A DNA stretch of 64,000 bases from an uncultured Flavobacteriales bacterium. Lineage in GTDB: Bacteria; Bacteroidota; Bacteroidia; Flavobacteriales; Schleiferiaceae. Each line of letters starts with the position of its first letter. Position 1 is the first letter of the stretch. The DNA is taken from positions 558,001 through 622,000 of the forward strand of contig CAJXKC010000002.1 in assembly GCA_913055685.1 (NCBI GenBank), in the 5' to 3' direction. Shown piece after piece: positions 8,813 to 17,722 of this stretch. The position numbers and the translations under genes were made by a program. Below the pieces are notes generated by a model that was not told where the DNA came from, searched no databases, and was given only the letters and a program-made list of their open reading frames with translations.

Positions 8813-9094
8813 TTAGAGGGATATAAGACCTTTGATGTTTTCTGCCTTTAAATAGCGTTCAATTACCTTTTCCGGGCTTAACATCATTTCCTTGGCCGTG
8901 ATACTCACATAATTACCTTTACTGGAATTACGAATGCTAACCGTAGCTTCAGAGCTATCGAAGAGACCCTCGACCTGAGCGATTTTTTCATTGTCGGCAG
9001 GGACAATGAATTTAAACATGTAAACACTAGGCCAGTCAAAGTTATCGGTTAACTGAATCAATAACTTCTCGTATTTTTCTTTGCGGGGATCCAT
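8813..9094 (-). CDS. DUF493 (YbeD-like) protein
   Basis: A 93-residue ACT-like small protein. The block FKFIVPADNEKIAQV and the ending SITAKEMMLSPEKVIERY are typical of DUF493/YbeD. Family function is unresolved; E. coli YbeD sits near lipoate synthesis genes, but none are present here. It is convergent with and directly adjacent to the CPXCG gene, and divergent from the Mpo1-like gene. Confidence 0.85.
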   Translation of the reverse strand: MDPRKEKYEKLLIQLTDNFDWPSVYMFKFIVPADNEKIAQVEGLFDSSEATVSIRNSSKGNYVSITAKEMMLSPEKVIERYLKAENIKGLISL

Positions 9095-9138
9095 GCTGCA
9101 AAATTTGAAAACTTCTTTAACTTGGGCAATAGATTAAA

Positions 9139-9627
9139 ATGAATAGTATGAGAAGTATTCAATCTTGGTTTGATGAATATGCAGTGAGCCATCAAAACCC
9201 CAAAAACAAGCTTATCCACTATATCTGTGTCCCCTCAATTTTCTTTAGCATAGTGGCCCTATTGGCGTCAATCCCCCACGATTTTCTAAACTCTTGGGCG
9301 AGCGAAGCTTGGCAACCTTATTTGCATTTTGGCACTGTTTTAATTCTTTTCGGATTAATTTTTTACCTCCGTCTTTCCCTGCCCATATTCATTGGCATTG
9401 CTTTATTTTCCGCTCTCTGCTTGTATTTAACTAATATTTTAAGTGGACTTGATATACCGTTGTGGCAGAGTAGCTTATCAATTTTTGTCATAGCCTGGAT
9501 TGGTCAGTTTATTGGACATAAAATCGAAGGCGCAAAACCCTCATTCTTTAAAGATTTACAATTCCTAATGATTGGACCGGCTTGGATTTTAGGCTTTGTA
9601 TATCGGAAATTTGGCATCAAATATTAG
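9139..9627 (+). CDS. Mpo1/DUF962-like membrane protein
   Basis: A 162-residue protein with several hydrophobic segments (roughly 28-50, 60-78, 80-103, 106-126, 135-155). It opens with the family's WFDEYAVSHQNPKNKLIHYICVP block, whose His residues match DUF962. The yeast member Mpo1 is a dioxygenase acting on 2-hydroxy fatty acids; whether this bacterial protein does the same is inference. A second Met four codons in (MRSIQSWF) is an equally good start. It is followed after one base by the AAA ATPase gene. Confidence 0.75.
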   Translation: MNSMRSIQSWFDEYAVSHQNPKNKLIHYICVPSIFFSIVALLASIPHDFLNSWASEAWQPYLHFGTVLILFGLIFYLRLSLPIFIGIALFSALCLYLTNILSGLDIPLWQSSLSIFVIAWIGQFIGHKIEGAKPSFFKDLQFLMIGPAWILGFVYRKFGIKY

Positions 9628-9628
9628 C

Positions 9629-10159
9629 ATGTCTTCAAACCCCAGGATTGTTATTACCGGTGCGCCAGGTACTGGGAAAAGCACCGTTTTAGACTTATTG
9701 GCCCAAGAAAACTTTAGAGTTTTACCCGAAATGGCGCGTCAACTTATTGCCGAACAACAAGTAATAGAAGGTAGTCAAATGTTGCCTTGGCTCGATCACC
9801 CCAGTTTTGGCGAAGAACTCTTTAAAAGACAGGTTAAGCAGTACCATTTAGCAGATCAAGAAACTACTTTTTATGATCGAGGCATCTTGGATAATCTGGC
9901 TTATTTAAGGCGGGATGGTCATCGTAATCTCAGTCTCGAAGAGCAAGCGAAAGTCTATCCTTATCACCCCAAAGTCTTTTTAATGCCGCCCTGGCAAGAA
10001 ATTTACGGCAAAGACGAAGTGCGTTGGGAAGACTTAGACTTAATGCTAGACATTGATCGCGCGCTGCGCGAAATCTATAGCGATTTTGGCTATGAGGTTC
10101 TTGAGGTTCCTAAAAACTCACCCAAGGAAAGATTGAATTTCATTTTAAAGAACCTCTAG
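9629..10159 (+). CDS. AAA_28/NadR-like P-loop kinase or ATPase
   Basis: 176 residues from the ATG at 9629, immediately after the upstream stop. The Walker A motif GAPGTGKST is at residues 11-19. The later YDRGILDNLAYLRRDG block is typical of AAA_28/NadR-kinase-like proteins, which often phosphorylate small molecules. Substrate is unknown. An upstream in-frame start would overlap the previous gene and lacks family resemblance. Spacing to recQ is one base, so the three genes from 9139 look like one operon. Confidence 0.75.
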   Translation: MSSNPRIVITGAPGTGKSTVLDLLAQENFRVLPEMARQLIAEQQVIEGSQMLPWLDHPSFGEELFKRQVKQYHLADQETTFYDRGILDNLAYLRRDGHRNLSLEEQAKVYPYHPKVFLMPPWQEIYGKDEVRWEDLDLMLDIDRALREIYSDFGYEVLEVPKNSPKERLNFILKNL

Positions 10160-10160
10160 C

Positions 10161-12059
10161 TTGACCAAGGCACGGGAAATACTCAAGCAGTACTGGCATT
10201 TTGATCAATTTCGGCCTTTACAGGAAGACATTGTTAATGCCGCTTTAGAAGGCAAAGATGTGTTAGCCTTACTCCCTACCGGTGGTGGTAAATCCATTTG
10301 TTTTCAGGTGCCTAGCATGGCTCAAGATGGCTGTAGCATTGTGATTTCTCCGCTTATAGCCCTTATGACCGATCAGGTTGAGAACCTTAAAAAAAGAGGT
10401 ATTTCTGCCATAGCCATAAACTCAAGTTTAGATAGTAATCAAAGGGAGCTTGCCTTGCATAATGCCGCTAATGGCTATTACAAGTTTATCTACCTTTCCC
10501 CTGAAAGCCTCGAATCGGAGCGCTTACTGCATCGCCTAAGCTTTGTACGAGTTAATCAAATTGTAGTAGATGAGGCTCACTGTATTTCCCAGTGGGGCTA
10601 CGATTTCCGACCTGCTTATCTAAATATATCTAAGTTAAGAGACCTCTTCCCGGAAATTCCCTGTCTAGCCCTAACCGCTACCGCTACCGAAGCGGTGGCC
10701 CTTGATATTCAGGAAAAACTCAAATTTAAGGAGGCGGCGTCTTTTTTCCGCAAGAGCTTTGAAAGACCCGAGTTAGCTTATAATGTTTTGCACATCGAGG
10801 CTAAATCTGAGCGTCTATTAGAACTACTCCGTAAAATTCCTGGAAGCGCCTTGGTTTATTTGCGCAACCGAAAAGCGACAGTAGAAATAGCTCGTTGGCT
10901 GATGGATATGGGGGTTTCGGCCGACTATTACCACGCGGGCTTAGCCTTAGAGGAAAGACAGCAGAAGCAAACTAAGTGGATTAATGGTAAAACCCGCTTA
11001 ATGGTTTGCACCAATGCCTTTGGGATGGGAATCGACAAGGCGGATGTACGATTGGTGATACACCTGGATCTTCCAGATTCATTAGAAGCCTATTTTCAGG
11101 AAGCAGGCCGAGCCGCAAGGGATGGCCGTAAAGCATTTTCCTTTGTACTTGTAGGACCGCATGATGCGGAGTTGTTGCGTAAAAAACATTTAGAGGGCTT
11201 TCCCGAACGCGAAGAAGTAACTAGGGTTTACCGCGCCTTGCTCAATTACCTTCAAATTGGAATTGGAAGTGCCGAAGGAAGTAGTTATGACTTTGATTTA
11301 GAGATGTTTGCCAAGCAATATCGCCTTAAATCAGGTCGCGTCTATCGCTGTCTCCAAATCCTTCAGAAAGAAGGTATCATAGAATTAAATGAAAAGGGAC
11401 AGTATTTCTCTAGACTATTCTTAAAAGCAGATCGACGCACCTTGTATGATTATCAATTACGCAATCCGGAACTAGATCGACTTCTGAAGGTTTTGATGCG
11501 CTCTTATGGCGGAATGGACCTAGACTATGTGCGAATCCAAGAAAACACTCTCGCTGCTCGATTAGACACCAGTACCTATAAAGTAAAACAGGCTTTAAGA
11601 CATTTGGCCAACCACGGACTAGCCGAATACCAAGAGGCCAGCGAGAAATCTAAAATTATTTTACTCCAAGAACGCCAGGATTTTAGCAACTTACAATTAA
11701 GTGAAGCACACCTGGAAAGGCGCAAAGCGGAAATCGAGTATCGGATTGAGGCTGTTTTAAAATTTATAGCTAATGATGGTACTTGTCGACTAAAGAAGCT
11801 GCTAGCTTATTTCGGAGAGCGTAAAACTGATGATTGCGGACAATGCGATGTCTGCCGAAGGAGAAAACAGAAGTCCAGCCTCGATAGCTATCGAAAAGAA
11901 ATAAAGGAAATCCTTAAGGGAAAGCCTTTGGAATTAAGAAATCTTGCGGATCAATTCGAAAACAAAGTCTTGTTTTCGGAAGCCCTAAGGCGTTGTTTAG
12001 AATTAGAAGAAATTTCACAAAAAGGCTCAACTCTATATTTAAAAGGACCTAGCGAGTAG
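10161..12059 (+). CDS. recQ: ATP-dependent DNA helicase RecQ (TTG start)
   Basis: A 632-residue superfamily 2 helicase. Motif I is LPTGGGKS (38-45), motif II is VVDEAHCISQWGYDF, motif III is LTATAT, and the helicase C domain carries AFGMGIDKADVR and QEAGRAARDG. A RecQ-type zinc-binding region with CGQCDVC follows. The C-terminus is a short winged-helix-like segment; no clear HRDC domain is seen. The only start that keeps the conserved N-terminus is a TTG one base after the upstream stop. Members unwind DNA in recombination and fork repair. Confidence 0.92.
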   Translation: MTKAREILKQYWHFDQFRPLQEDIVNAALEGKDVLALLPTGGGKSICFQVPSMAQDGCSIVISPLIALMTDQVENLKKRGISAIAINSSLDSNQRELALHNAANGYYKFIYLSPESLESERLLHRLSFVRVNQIVVDEAHCISQWGYDFRPAYLNISKLRDLFPEIPCLALTATATEAVALDIQEKLKFKEAASFFRKSFERPELAYNVLHIEAKSERLLELLRKIPGSALVYLRNRKATVEIARWLMDMGVSADYYHAGLALEERQQKQTKWINGKTRLMVCTNAFGMGIDKADVRLVIHLDLPDSLEAYFQEAGRAARDGRKAFSFVLVGPHDAELLRKKHLEGFPEREEVTRVYRALLNYLQIGIGSAEGSSYDFDLEMFAKQYRLKSGRVYRCLQILQKEGIIELNEKGQYFSRLFLKADRRTLYDYQLRNPELDRLLKVLMRSYGGMDLDYVRIQENTLAARLDTSTYKVKQALRHLANHGLAEYQEASEKSKIILLQERQDFSNLQLSEAHLERRKAEIEYRIEAVLKFIANDGTCRLKKLLAYFGERKTDDCGQCDVCRRRKQKSSLDSYRKEIKEILKGKPLELRNLADQFENKVLFSEALRRCLELEEISQKGSTLYLKGPSE

Positions 12060-12069
12060 TAATTTTTTA

Positions 12070-12077
12070 TAGTTTTG
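12070..12077 (+). promoter_or_regulatory. Candidate -7 element before the DUF6588 gene
   Basis: TAGTTTTG matches the TAnnTTTG consensus and ends 17 bases before the start codon. No good TTG -33 element is present at the expected distance, so this is tentative. Confidence 0.3.
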
Positions 12078-12093
12078 GGGAAAAGCCAATCTC

Positions 12094-13113
12094 ATGAAAA
12101 GACTGATCTACCTCTTTAGTTTAGTATTTGCCTTTAATAGTGGTCAAGCTCAAATTAGCTTTGGGCCCACTGTAGCTGGCACTCAAAGCGATATAAATTA
12201 TTTAGCAGACGGTTATTTGAGTCCGATTGGAGAAGCCATGGCCTTTGGTTTAACCAATGGTTGGTACAATACCGCTAAGGTGAAGAAAACTTTACGATTT
12301 GAACTGGGCTTTACACCATCCGTAACTTTGGTGCCTTCCGAATTTCAAACCTTTACTATTGAGAATAGCGCCTTACAAGAATTGGAATTAGTAAGTGGTA
12401 GCTCTGCTAGCACCCCAACGGTGTATGGAGACGATAGTCCGGGTCCAATGGTACAATACAAAGACCCTGTGCTTCAGAATCTCCCCAACGGCAATTTTAG
12501 AATGCCATCTGGTTTAGGTTTTCACATCGCCCCTTTAATGCAGGCTCATGGCGCAGTCGGGCTGCCTTTCGATTTTGAATTAAGCGCACGCTACCTACCC
12601 ACTACCTCCATTCCATTATTAGATGGCTCCGAGATTGGCTTATGGGGCGTAGGGCTTAAACATGATTTGTTACGCTATATTCCAGGAGAGAAAATAATTC
12701 CTTTTAGTCTTAGTGCATTTGTGTCTTATACCCAACTCAATCTTGGTCAGGATATTGAACCTTCTCAAAACAACGATAAAAGAATAGATATTCAAGCCAG
12801 CGCTTTAGTGACGCGCTTATTGGTCTCAAAAAGCTTTTTATTCATCACCGTATATGGTGGCGTAGGATACAATCAGCTTAACGCAAACATTGACGTTTCT
12901 GGGACCTATGACTACATTAACCCCCTTGACCTAAGTAATCCACAACAAAGTTTAAAAGATCCAGTAGCCATTAGCAGCTCTGAAGGAAGTGGATTTGTTG
13001 GAAATGTAGGAATAAGAATGAAGTTCTTATTATTGGCTTACGTGAGCGCAGATTATACCTTTGGTCCCTTTAATGCCGCAACGCTTAGCTTGGGCATAAG
13101 TTGGGACTTATAA
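12094..13113 (+). CDS. DUF6588-family outer membrane protein
   Basis: A 339-residue exported protein. A Sec signal peptide (MKRLIYLFSLVFAFNSGQAQ) is followed by alternating amphipathic strands ending in LSLGISWDL, as expected of an outer-membrane beta-barrel. The SDINYLADGYLSPIGEAMAF block resembles DUF6588. Function is unknown. It stands between recQ and fmt with short gaps (34 and 7 bases). Confidence 0.75.
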   Translation: MKRLIYLFSLVFAFNSGQAQISFGPTVAGTQSDINYLADGYLSPIGEAMAFGLTNGWYNTAKVKKTLRFELGFTPSVTLVPSEFQTFTIENSALQELELVSGSSASTPTVYGDDSPGPMVQYKDPVLQNLPNGNFRMPSGLGFHIAPLMQAHGAVGLPFDFELSARYLPTTSIPLLDGSEIGLWGVGLKHDLLRYIPGEKIIPFSLSAFVSYTQLNLGQDIEPSQNNDKRIDIQASALVTRLLVSKSFLFITVYGGVGYNQLNANIDVSGTYDYINPLDLSNPQQSLKDPVAISSSEGSGFVGNVGIRMKFLLLAYVSADYTFGPFNAATLSLGISWDL

Positions 13114-13120
13114 AAAATAT

Positions 13121-14065
13121 ATGCGCATAGTATTTATGGGAACACCCGAGTTCGCGGTGTCCATTTTAAAAGGCTTAAACGAATCGAAACACCAAGTAGT
13201 AGCCGTTGTTACCGCAACTGATAAACCGGCTGGTCGAGGACGTAAATTAAGAGCTTCAGCGGTAAAAGCTTATGCCGAATCCGAGGGCCTGAAGCTTTTA
13301 CAGCCCGAGAAACTTAAAGATCCAGCCTTTCTTGAAAGCCTTAATGCCTTAAAAGCAGATCTATTTGTGGTGGTCGCATTTCGCATGCTACCGAAAGAAG
13401 TTTGGCAAATGCCCACTAAGGGCACCATTAATTTGCACGCCTCTCTCCTACCTCAATATCGTGGGGCCGCTCCCATTAATTGGGCCATTGTCAATGGTGA
13501 AAAAGAAACCGGTCTTAGCACCTTTTTTATTAATGAGAATATAGATACCGGAGATATCCTTATGCAGTGCAGGCTCGAAATTGGCGCCGAAGAAACCGCA
13601 GGAGAACTGCATGATCGAATGATGGTCGAAGGTTCGGCACTGGTACTAGAGACCTTGGAAGGAATAGAGAACGACAATATAAAGACCATAAGACAAGGGC
13701 ATATTCCGGATTCTGATATTAAATACGCTCCTAAAATTTTTAAAGAGGATTTACATATCTCATGGGAAGTAGGTCCTGAAAGCATCCACAACCTTATTCG
13801 TGGCATGTCTCCTTTTCCCGGAGCTTGGACCTTGGTAAATTTAGGGGGAAAAAGTTCTCAGCTTAAGATTTATCGATCGCAAATAATAGATCCGCTAATT
13901 TCAAAAAGCGATGGAAGTCTTTATACACATGGAAAAAGGCTGATTATCGCCCTTGAAAATGCCCATTTAGAGATTTTGGAGCTGCAATTAGAGGGCAAAA
14001 AACGCATGAAAGCCTTGGATTTCCTGAATGGACAGGAAATTGGCGAAAATGACCATGTTTTATAA
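13121..14065 (+). CDS. fmt: Methionyl-tRNA formyltransferase
   Basis: A 314-residue enzyme that formylates initiator Met-tRNA. The catalytic triad expected from E. coli Fmt is present at shifted positions: Asn104 and His106 in NLHASLLPQYRGAAP, and Asp142 in ENIDTGDIL. The loop TDKPAGRGRKL (34-44), which contacts tRNA in the family, is intact. The C-terminal OB-fold domain follows. Length is normal. It lies 7 bases downstream of the DUF6588 gene and upstream of the HU promoter. Confidence 0.95.
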   Translation: MRIVFMGTPEFAVSILKGLNESKHQVVAVVTATDKPAGRGRKLRASAVKAYAESEGLKLLQPEKLKDPAFLESLNALKADLFVVVAFRMLPKEVWQMPTKGTINLHASLLPQYRGAAPINWAIVNGEKETGLSTFFINENIDTGDILMQCRLEIGAEETAGELHDRMMVEGSALVLETLEGIENDNIKTIRQGHIPDSDIKYAPKIFKEDLHISWEVGPESIHNLIRGMSPFPGAWTLVNLGGKSSQLKIYRSQIIDPLISKSDGSLYTHGKRLIIALENAHLEILELQLEGKKRMKALDFLNGQEIGENDHVL

Positions 14066-14149
14066 TCAACTGATTATCAGCATTTTTTAATCTAGGCTTT
14101 TCAACAACCACTGTTAATTTTTAACAATGGCCTGCTTTTTTAGCCTGAA

Positions 14150-14182
14150 TTGTTGGCAGATAGCGCGTTTCGGTTAAATTTG
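14150..14182 (+). promoter_or_regulatory. Bacteroidota sigma-A promoter of the HU gene
   Basis: TTG at 14150-14152, a 22-base spacer and a perfect TAnnTTTG element (TAAATTTG) at 14175-14182. It ends 41 bases before the preferred HU start codon. This is the best consensus promoter in the window and fits a highly expressed nucleoid protein. Confidence 0.7.
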
Positions 14183-14223
14183 TTGGTGTTCGAATCACAA
14201 TGTCTAACCAAAAATTAAACGTA

Positions 14224-14493
14224 ATGAACAAAGCTGATCTTATTGACGCTATGGCTGCGGAAGCAGGAATTTCTAAAGCTGCTGCTAAAAAAGCATTAGA
14301 CGCCTTTACCGGTAAAGTAACTGATACTCTTGCTTCAGGTGGTCGTGTATCTTTAGTTGGTTTCGGAACCTTCTCTACTTCTCAGCGCTCTGCTCGCGAG
14401 GGTCGTAACCCACAAACTGGCCAAACCATCAAAATTCCAGCAAAAACAGTTGCTAAATTTAAAGCTGGTTCTGAGCTTAACTCTAAGCTCTAA
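14224..14493 (+). CDS. HU-family DNA-binding protein
   Basis: 89 residues from the ATG at 14224, where the conserved HU start MNKADLIDAMAAEAGISKAA begins. An ATG 24 bases upstream would add eight residues that the family lacks. The DNA-binding arm region GFGTFSTSQRSAREGRNPQT and the following proline-containing IKIPAKTVAKFKAG are complete. HU bends and compacts DNA as a dimer. It has its own strong promoter and a UUCG-loop terminator, so it is monocistronic. Confidence 0.93.
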   Translation: MNKADLIDAMAAEAGISKAAAKKALDAFTGKVTDTLASGGRVSLVGFGTFSTSQRSAREGRNPQTGQTIKIPAKTVAKFKAGSELNSKL

Positions 14494-14513
14494 CATAGCG
14501 AAGATATTTGCTT

Positions 14514-14541
14514 AAAAGACCTGCCTTCGGGCGGGTCTTTT
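14514..14541. terminator. Bidirectional terminator between HU and prmC
   Basis: Twelve-base-pair stem (AAAAGACC with GGTCTTTT, extended by T-G and G-C/C-G pairs) closed by a C(TTCG)G tetraloop, flanked by A and T runs so that it works on both strands. Its last two bases are the first two of the prmC stop codon on the other strand. Confidence 0.85.
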
Positions 14542-15370
14542 ACTTTATAGCCCATATAAATCGTGACTTTCCAAATTGATCCTCCAATAAATCTACCGAC
14601 CTAAAGGAGTCTTTTAAGAGCCTCATTAAGTCCTTTCCAAACATAGGATTAATCTCTAAGGCTAGCACCCCCTTGTCATTTAGTGCCTTCTCAGCGTATA
14701 GCGCGATTGGTTTGTAAAACAACAAAGGATCTTTATCAGGAACAAATAAGGCCATCTCTGGCTCTTGACCGAAAACCCTGGCACTCATCTCTCCCTTTTC
14801 GCTCCAAAGCACATAAGGTGGATTACTTACTATCAGATCAAGCTTCTCTGGCCATTTTTGACCGGGGTTCAAAATATCATCCTCAATAAAGATCACCGAC
14901 CGCTTTAATTGCCCTGCATTCATTCGAGCGATTTTAAGCGCTTCTAAGCTCTTTTCAATGGCATAAACGGTATTGCTACCATTTGATAAGGAAAGTGCTA
15001 TACAACCGCTGCCAGTTGCCAAGTCGATAATTCTTTTAGCATCTGCACATCTATCTTTTAATAGATACACCAATTCTTCCGTTTCAGGTCGAGGTACTAA
15101 TACCGAAGAATCTACTATGAATTTATTTCCAGCAAAATACTCCCATCCGATAATGTATTGCAGGACCTCTCCTTCGGTCAAACTACTAAGGTCAGCTTTA
15201 AATGACTCTATCTCACTCTTAGATAGTGTCTTTAAGCCACCTATCACATCTATACGTTTAAGACCATACTTATCTGCCAATAGCCGCCAGAACTGCGCTT
15301 TAAACTCAGTTTGTTCCTCAGCTGGAAACTGCGCTAAAAACTGTTTTTCTATTTGAAAGTAATCCTGCAT
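14540..15370 (-). CDS. prmC: Release factor glutamine methyltransferase PrmC
   Basis: 276 residues from the Met at 15370, starting MQDYFQIEKQF; an upstream Met would add eight poorly matching residues. The family methylates the GGQ glutamine of release factors. The AdoMet-binding motif is IDLATGSGCIALSL and the catalytic motif NPPY is in LIVSNPPYVL. The N-terminal helical domain is present. The stop codon sits at the edge of the shared terminator. The gene follows the sucD terminator, so it has its own transcription. Confidence 0.92.
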   Translation of the reverse strand: MQDYFQIEKQFLAQFPAEEQTEFKAQFWRLLADKYGLKRIDVIGGLKTLSKSEIESFKADLSSLTEGEVLQYIIGWEYFAGNKFIVDSSVLVPRPETEELVYLLKDRCADAKRIIDLATGSGCIALSLSNGSNTVYAIEKSLEALKIARMNAGQLKRSVIFIEDDILNPGQKWPEKLDLIVSNPPYVLWSEKGEMSARVFGQEPEMALFVPDKDPLLFYKPIALYAEKALNDKGVLALEINPMFGKDLMRLLKDSFRSVDLLEDQFGKSRFIWAIK

Positions 15371-15374
15371 CGCA

Positions 15375-15405
15375 TAAAAAAATCCCATCAGCAAAAGCTA
15401 ATGGG
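15375..15405 (-). terminator. Rho-independent terminator downstream of sucD
   Basis: On the minus strand: CCCATTAGC, loop TTTT, GCTGATGGG, then a run of seven T. The one imperfect pair is a U-G wobble only when read as minus-strand RNA, which supports this orientation. Confidence 0.8.
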
Positions 15406-15432
15406 ACTCTTGTCTTATTCTAGATCTTTAGC

Positions 15433-16302
15433 TTAAGCTAATACCTCAGTCATCTTCGTGCCAATATCTGCAGGTGAATCTACCACATGGATACCACACT
15501 CACGCATAATAGCCTTTTTAGCCTGAGCAGTATCTTCTGAACCACCAACAATAGCTCCAGCGTGACCCATAGTACGACCTTTAGGAGCGGTTTCTCCAGC
15601 GATAAAGCCTACTACTGGTTTGGTGCCGTTTTCCTTAATCCAATGGGCAGCCTCAGCTTCCATCTGACCACCAATTTCACCAATCATTACAATGCCATCG
15701 GTTTCACTGTCGTTCATCAAAAGCTCAATCGCTTCTTTCATGGAGGTACCGATAATTGGATCACCACCGATACCAATTGCAGTACTCTGACCCATACCTG
15801 CTTTGGTAATTTGATCTACTGCTTCATAGGTTAAAGTACCTGATTTGGATACAATACCGATGCGACCGGGGTTAAAGATAAAGGCTGGCATAATACCAAC
15901 TTTAGCACCTCCTGGAGTCATTACACCCGGACAGTTAGGTCCGATTAAACGACAATTCTTATCTGCTAGGTATTCTTTTACAGTAATCATGTCCTTCACT
16001 GGGATACCCTCAGTGATTGCTACGATAACCTTGATTCCTGCTTCGGCGGCTTCCATAATGGCATCACCAGCAAATGCAGGGGGTACAAAGATGATTGACA
16101 CATCCGCCCCAGTTTCCTTTACCGCATCGGCAACGGTATTAAATACTGGACGCTCCAAGTGGCTCTGACCACCTTTACCAGGCGTCACACCACCTACTAC
16201 TTGGGTGCCTGCTTCAATCATTTGACCAGCGTGAAATGTTCCTTCACTGCCAGTAAAACCTTGCACTATAACTTTGGAATCTTTGTTTACGAGTACGCTC
16301 AT
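15433..16302 (-). CDS. sucD: Succinate-CoA ligase alpha subunit
   Basis: 289 residues from [20 protein letters not shown]; an in-frame start seven codons upstream is not expected by family alignment. The TCA-cycle enzyme makes succinate plus ATP or GTP from succinyl-CoA. The CoA-binding fold is at the N-terminus ([15 protein letters not shown]). The phosphorylated His lies in GHAGAIVGG near residue 247. The beta subunit gene (sucC) is not adjacent. It ends at a clear terminator and is a single-gene unit. Confidence 0.95.
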   Translation of the reverse strand: MSVLVNKDSKVIVQGFTGSEGTFHAGQMIEAGTQVVGGVTPGKGGQSHLERPVFNTVADAVKETGADVSIIFVPPAFAGDAIMEAAEAGIKVIVAITEGIPVKDMITVKEYLADKNCRLIGPNCPGVMTPGGAKVGIMPAFIFNPGRIGIVSKSGTLTYEAVDQITKAGMGQSTAIGIGGDPIIGTSMKEAIELLMNDSETDGIVMIGEIGGQMEAEAAHWIKENGTKPVVGFIAGETAPKGRTMGHAGAIVGGSEDTAQAKKAIMRECGIHVVDSPADIGTKMTEVLA

Positions 16303-16393
16303 TACTGCGAATTTGATTTGCAAATATTTGCCTGCGAAAATAATAGTTATTGTCTTTCTATAGCTGCGCTTTGCTAAAAAATCCCCTTATTTT

Positions 16394-17722
16394 TCAAGCC
16401 TTTGCTTTATTGTTGCGCAATAGAACTAAACCAATAAGGGCCGCTAGACTACTTGCTGCTAGAACGGCAAGCTTAGACTGACCAATTAATTCTTTAGAAT
16501 CAAAGGCCAACTCTGCGATAAATAAAGACATGGTAAAGCCTATACCGGCTAAAAAGGCCACACCGATTATTTGACGCCAATCTGCCTTAGCAGGCATTTC
16601 CGCCCAATTGAGCTTAAGCAATAACCAACTAAACAAACTGATTCCAATGGCCTTACCAAAAACTAATCCGAATATCACTCCCAACGCTACGGTACTAGTA
16701 CTTAAGGTGTCGAATCCTCCTTCCAAAACCACACCGGCATTAGCGAATGCAAAAAGAGGCATTACTATAAAAAACACAAAGCCATGTAAGCCGCTTTCAA
16801 TCTTTTGGAGCGGCGATCGAGCTTGATCCCCTAATTCCTCCATCTCCTCAATAAGGTAATCTTCTCGAGGGGAATTATAGCGCTCCGACAAACTCTTGGT
16901 TTTATCATAAGCTCCCATAAGTTTTACCGCTTGTTTACGAAATCTACTGCGCGTAACCTTGGTTCTAACCGGTATGGTCATAGCCAGTAAAATCCCCGCA
17001 ATAGTAGGGTGAATACCAGCGGTGAAAAAGGCCGACCAAATACCTACAATGCCCATAAAAGCGTAAAACAAAACCGATCGTACGCCAATCTTATTAGCGC
17101 CAAAAAGAATAATTAACACTATTGCCGCGTAAAGCAGCTGCTCCAAATGGATATTAGAGGTGTAAAAGAATGCAATAACCAAAACGGCCCCTATGTCATC
17201 AACTACCGCTAAGGAAGTAACAAAAACAGTTAGCGAGCGAGCAATGCGATTTTTAACCAGACTTATCAGCCCAAGCGTAAAGGCAATATCGGTGGCCATC
17301 GGAATCCCCCAGCCTTCAGCGGCTTCACCTTTATTAAAAGCTAAGTAAATCAAGGCTGGAGCTAGCATTCCTCCTAGCGCAGCACCTACCGGTAGACTAG
17401 CTTTCTTCCACGAATTTAGACTACCTAAAACGAATTCCCTCTTGATCTCTAAACCGACTTGAAAAAAGAAGATTGCCATCAAGCCATCATTAATCAAGTG
17501 ATGCAAATTCATCCCGAAATGGGCCGAACCAAATTGAATATTAATCTTAGTTTCCCATAAATGATGATACCAAGCCCCTCCCCAAGTAGAATTTGCCACT
17601 ACTAAAGCCGCCACTGCCGAAATGAACAGTAATATTCCAATGGTCAAATCATTGGAGGCTACTTTTCGTAAAGGTTTCTCGATGTAATCTATAGGTTCCC
17701 TTCTTGAGGACTTATTGCGCAT
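16394..17722 (-). CDS. nhaA: Na+/H+ antiporter NhaA
   Basis: A 442-residue inner-membrane antiporter with about 12 hydrophobic segments. The ion-binding aspartates are present: Asp145 in MATDIAF and Asp175/Asp176 in VVDDIGAV, matching E. coli Asp133, 163 and 164. There is an extended hydrophilic loop around residues 265-300 (RSRFRKQAVKLMGAYDK to ELGDQARSP), longer than in E. coli. It exports Na+ for pH and salt balance, consistent with a marine host. It overlaps the upstream crtA-like gene by 11 bases. Confidence 0.93.
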   Translation of the reverse strand: MRNKSSRREPIDYIEKPLRKVASNDLTIGILLFISAVAALVVANSTWGGAWYHHLWETKINIQFGSAHFGMNLHHLINDGLMAIFFFQVGLEIKREFVLGSLNSWKKASLPVGAALGGMLAPALIYLAFNKGEAAEGWGIPMATDIAFTLGLISLVKNRIARSLTVFVTSLAVVDDIGAVLVIAFFYTSNIHLEQLLYAAIVLIILFGANKIGVRSVLFYAFMGIVGIWSAFFTAGIHPTIAGILLAMTIPVRTKVTRSRFRKQAVKLMGAYDKTKSLSERYNSPREDYLIEEMEELGDQARSPLQKIESGLHGFVFFIVMPLFAFANAGVVLEGGFDTLSTSTVALGVIFGLVFGKAIGISLFSWLLLKLNWAEMPAKADWRQIIGVAFLAGIGFTMSLFIAELAFDSKELIGQSKLAVLAASSLAALIGLVLLRNNKAKA

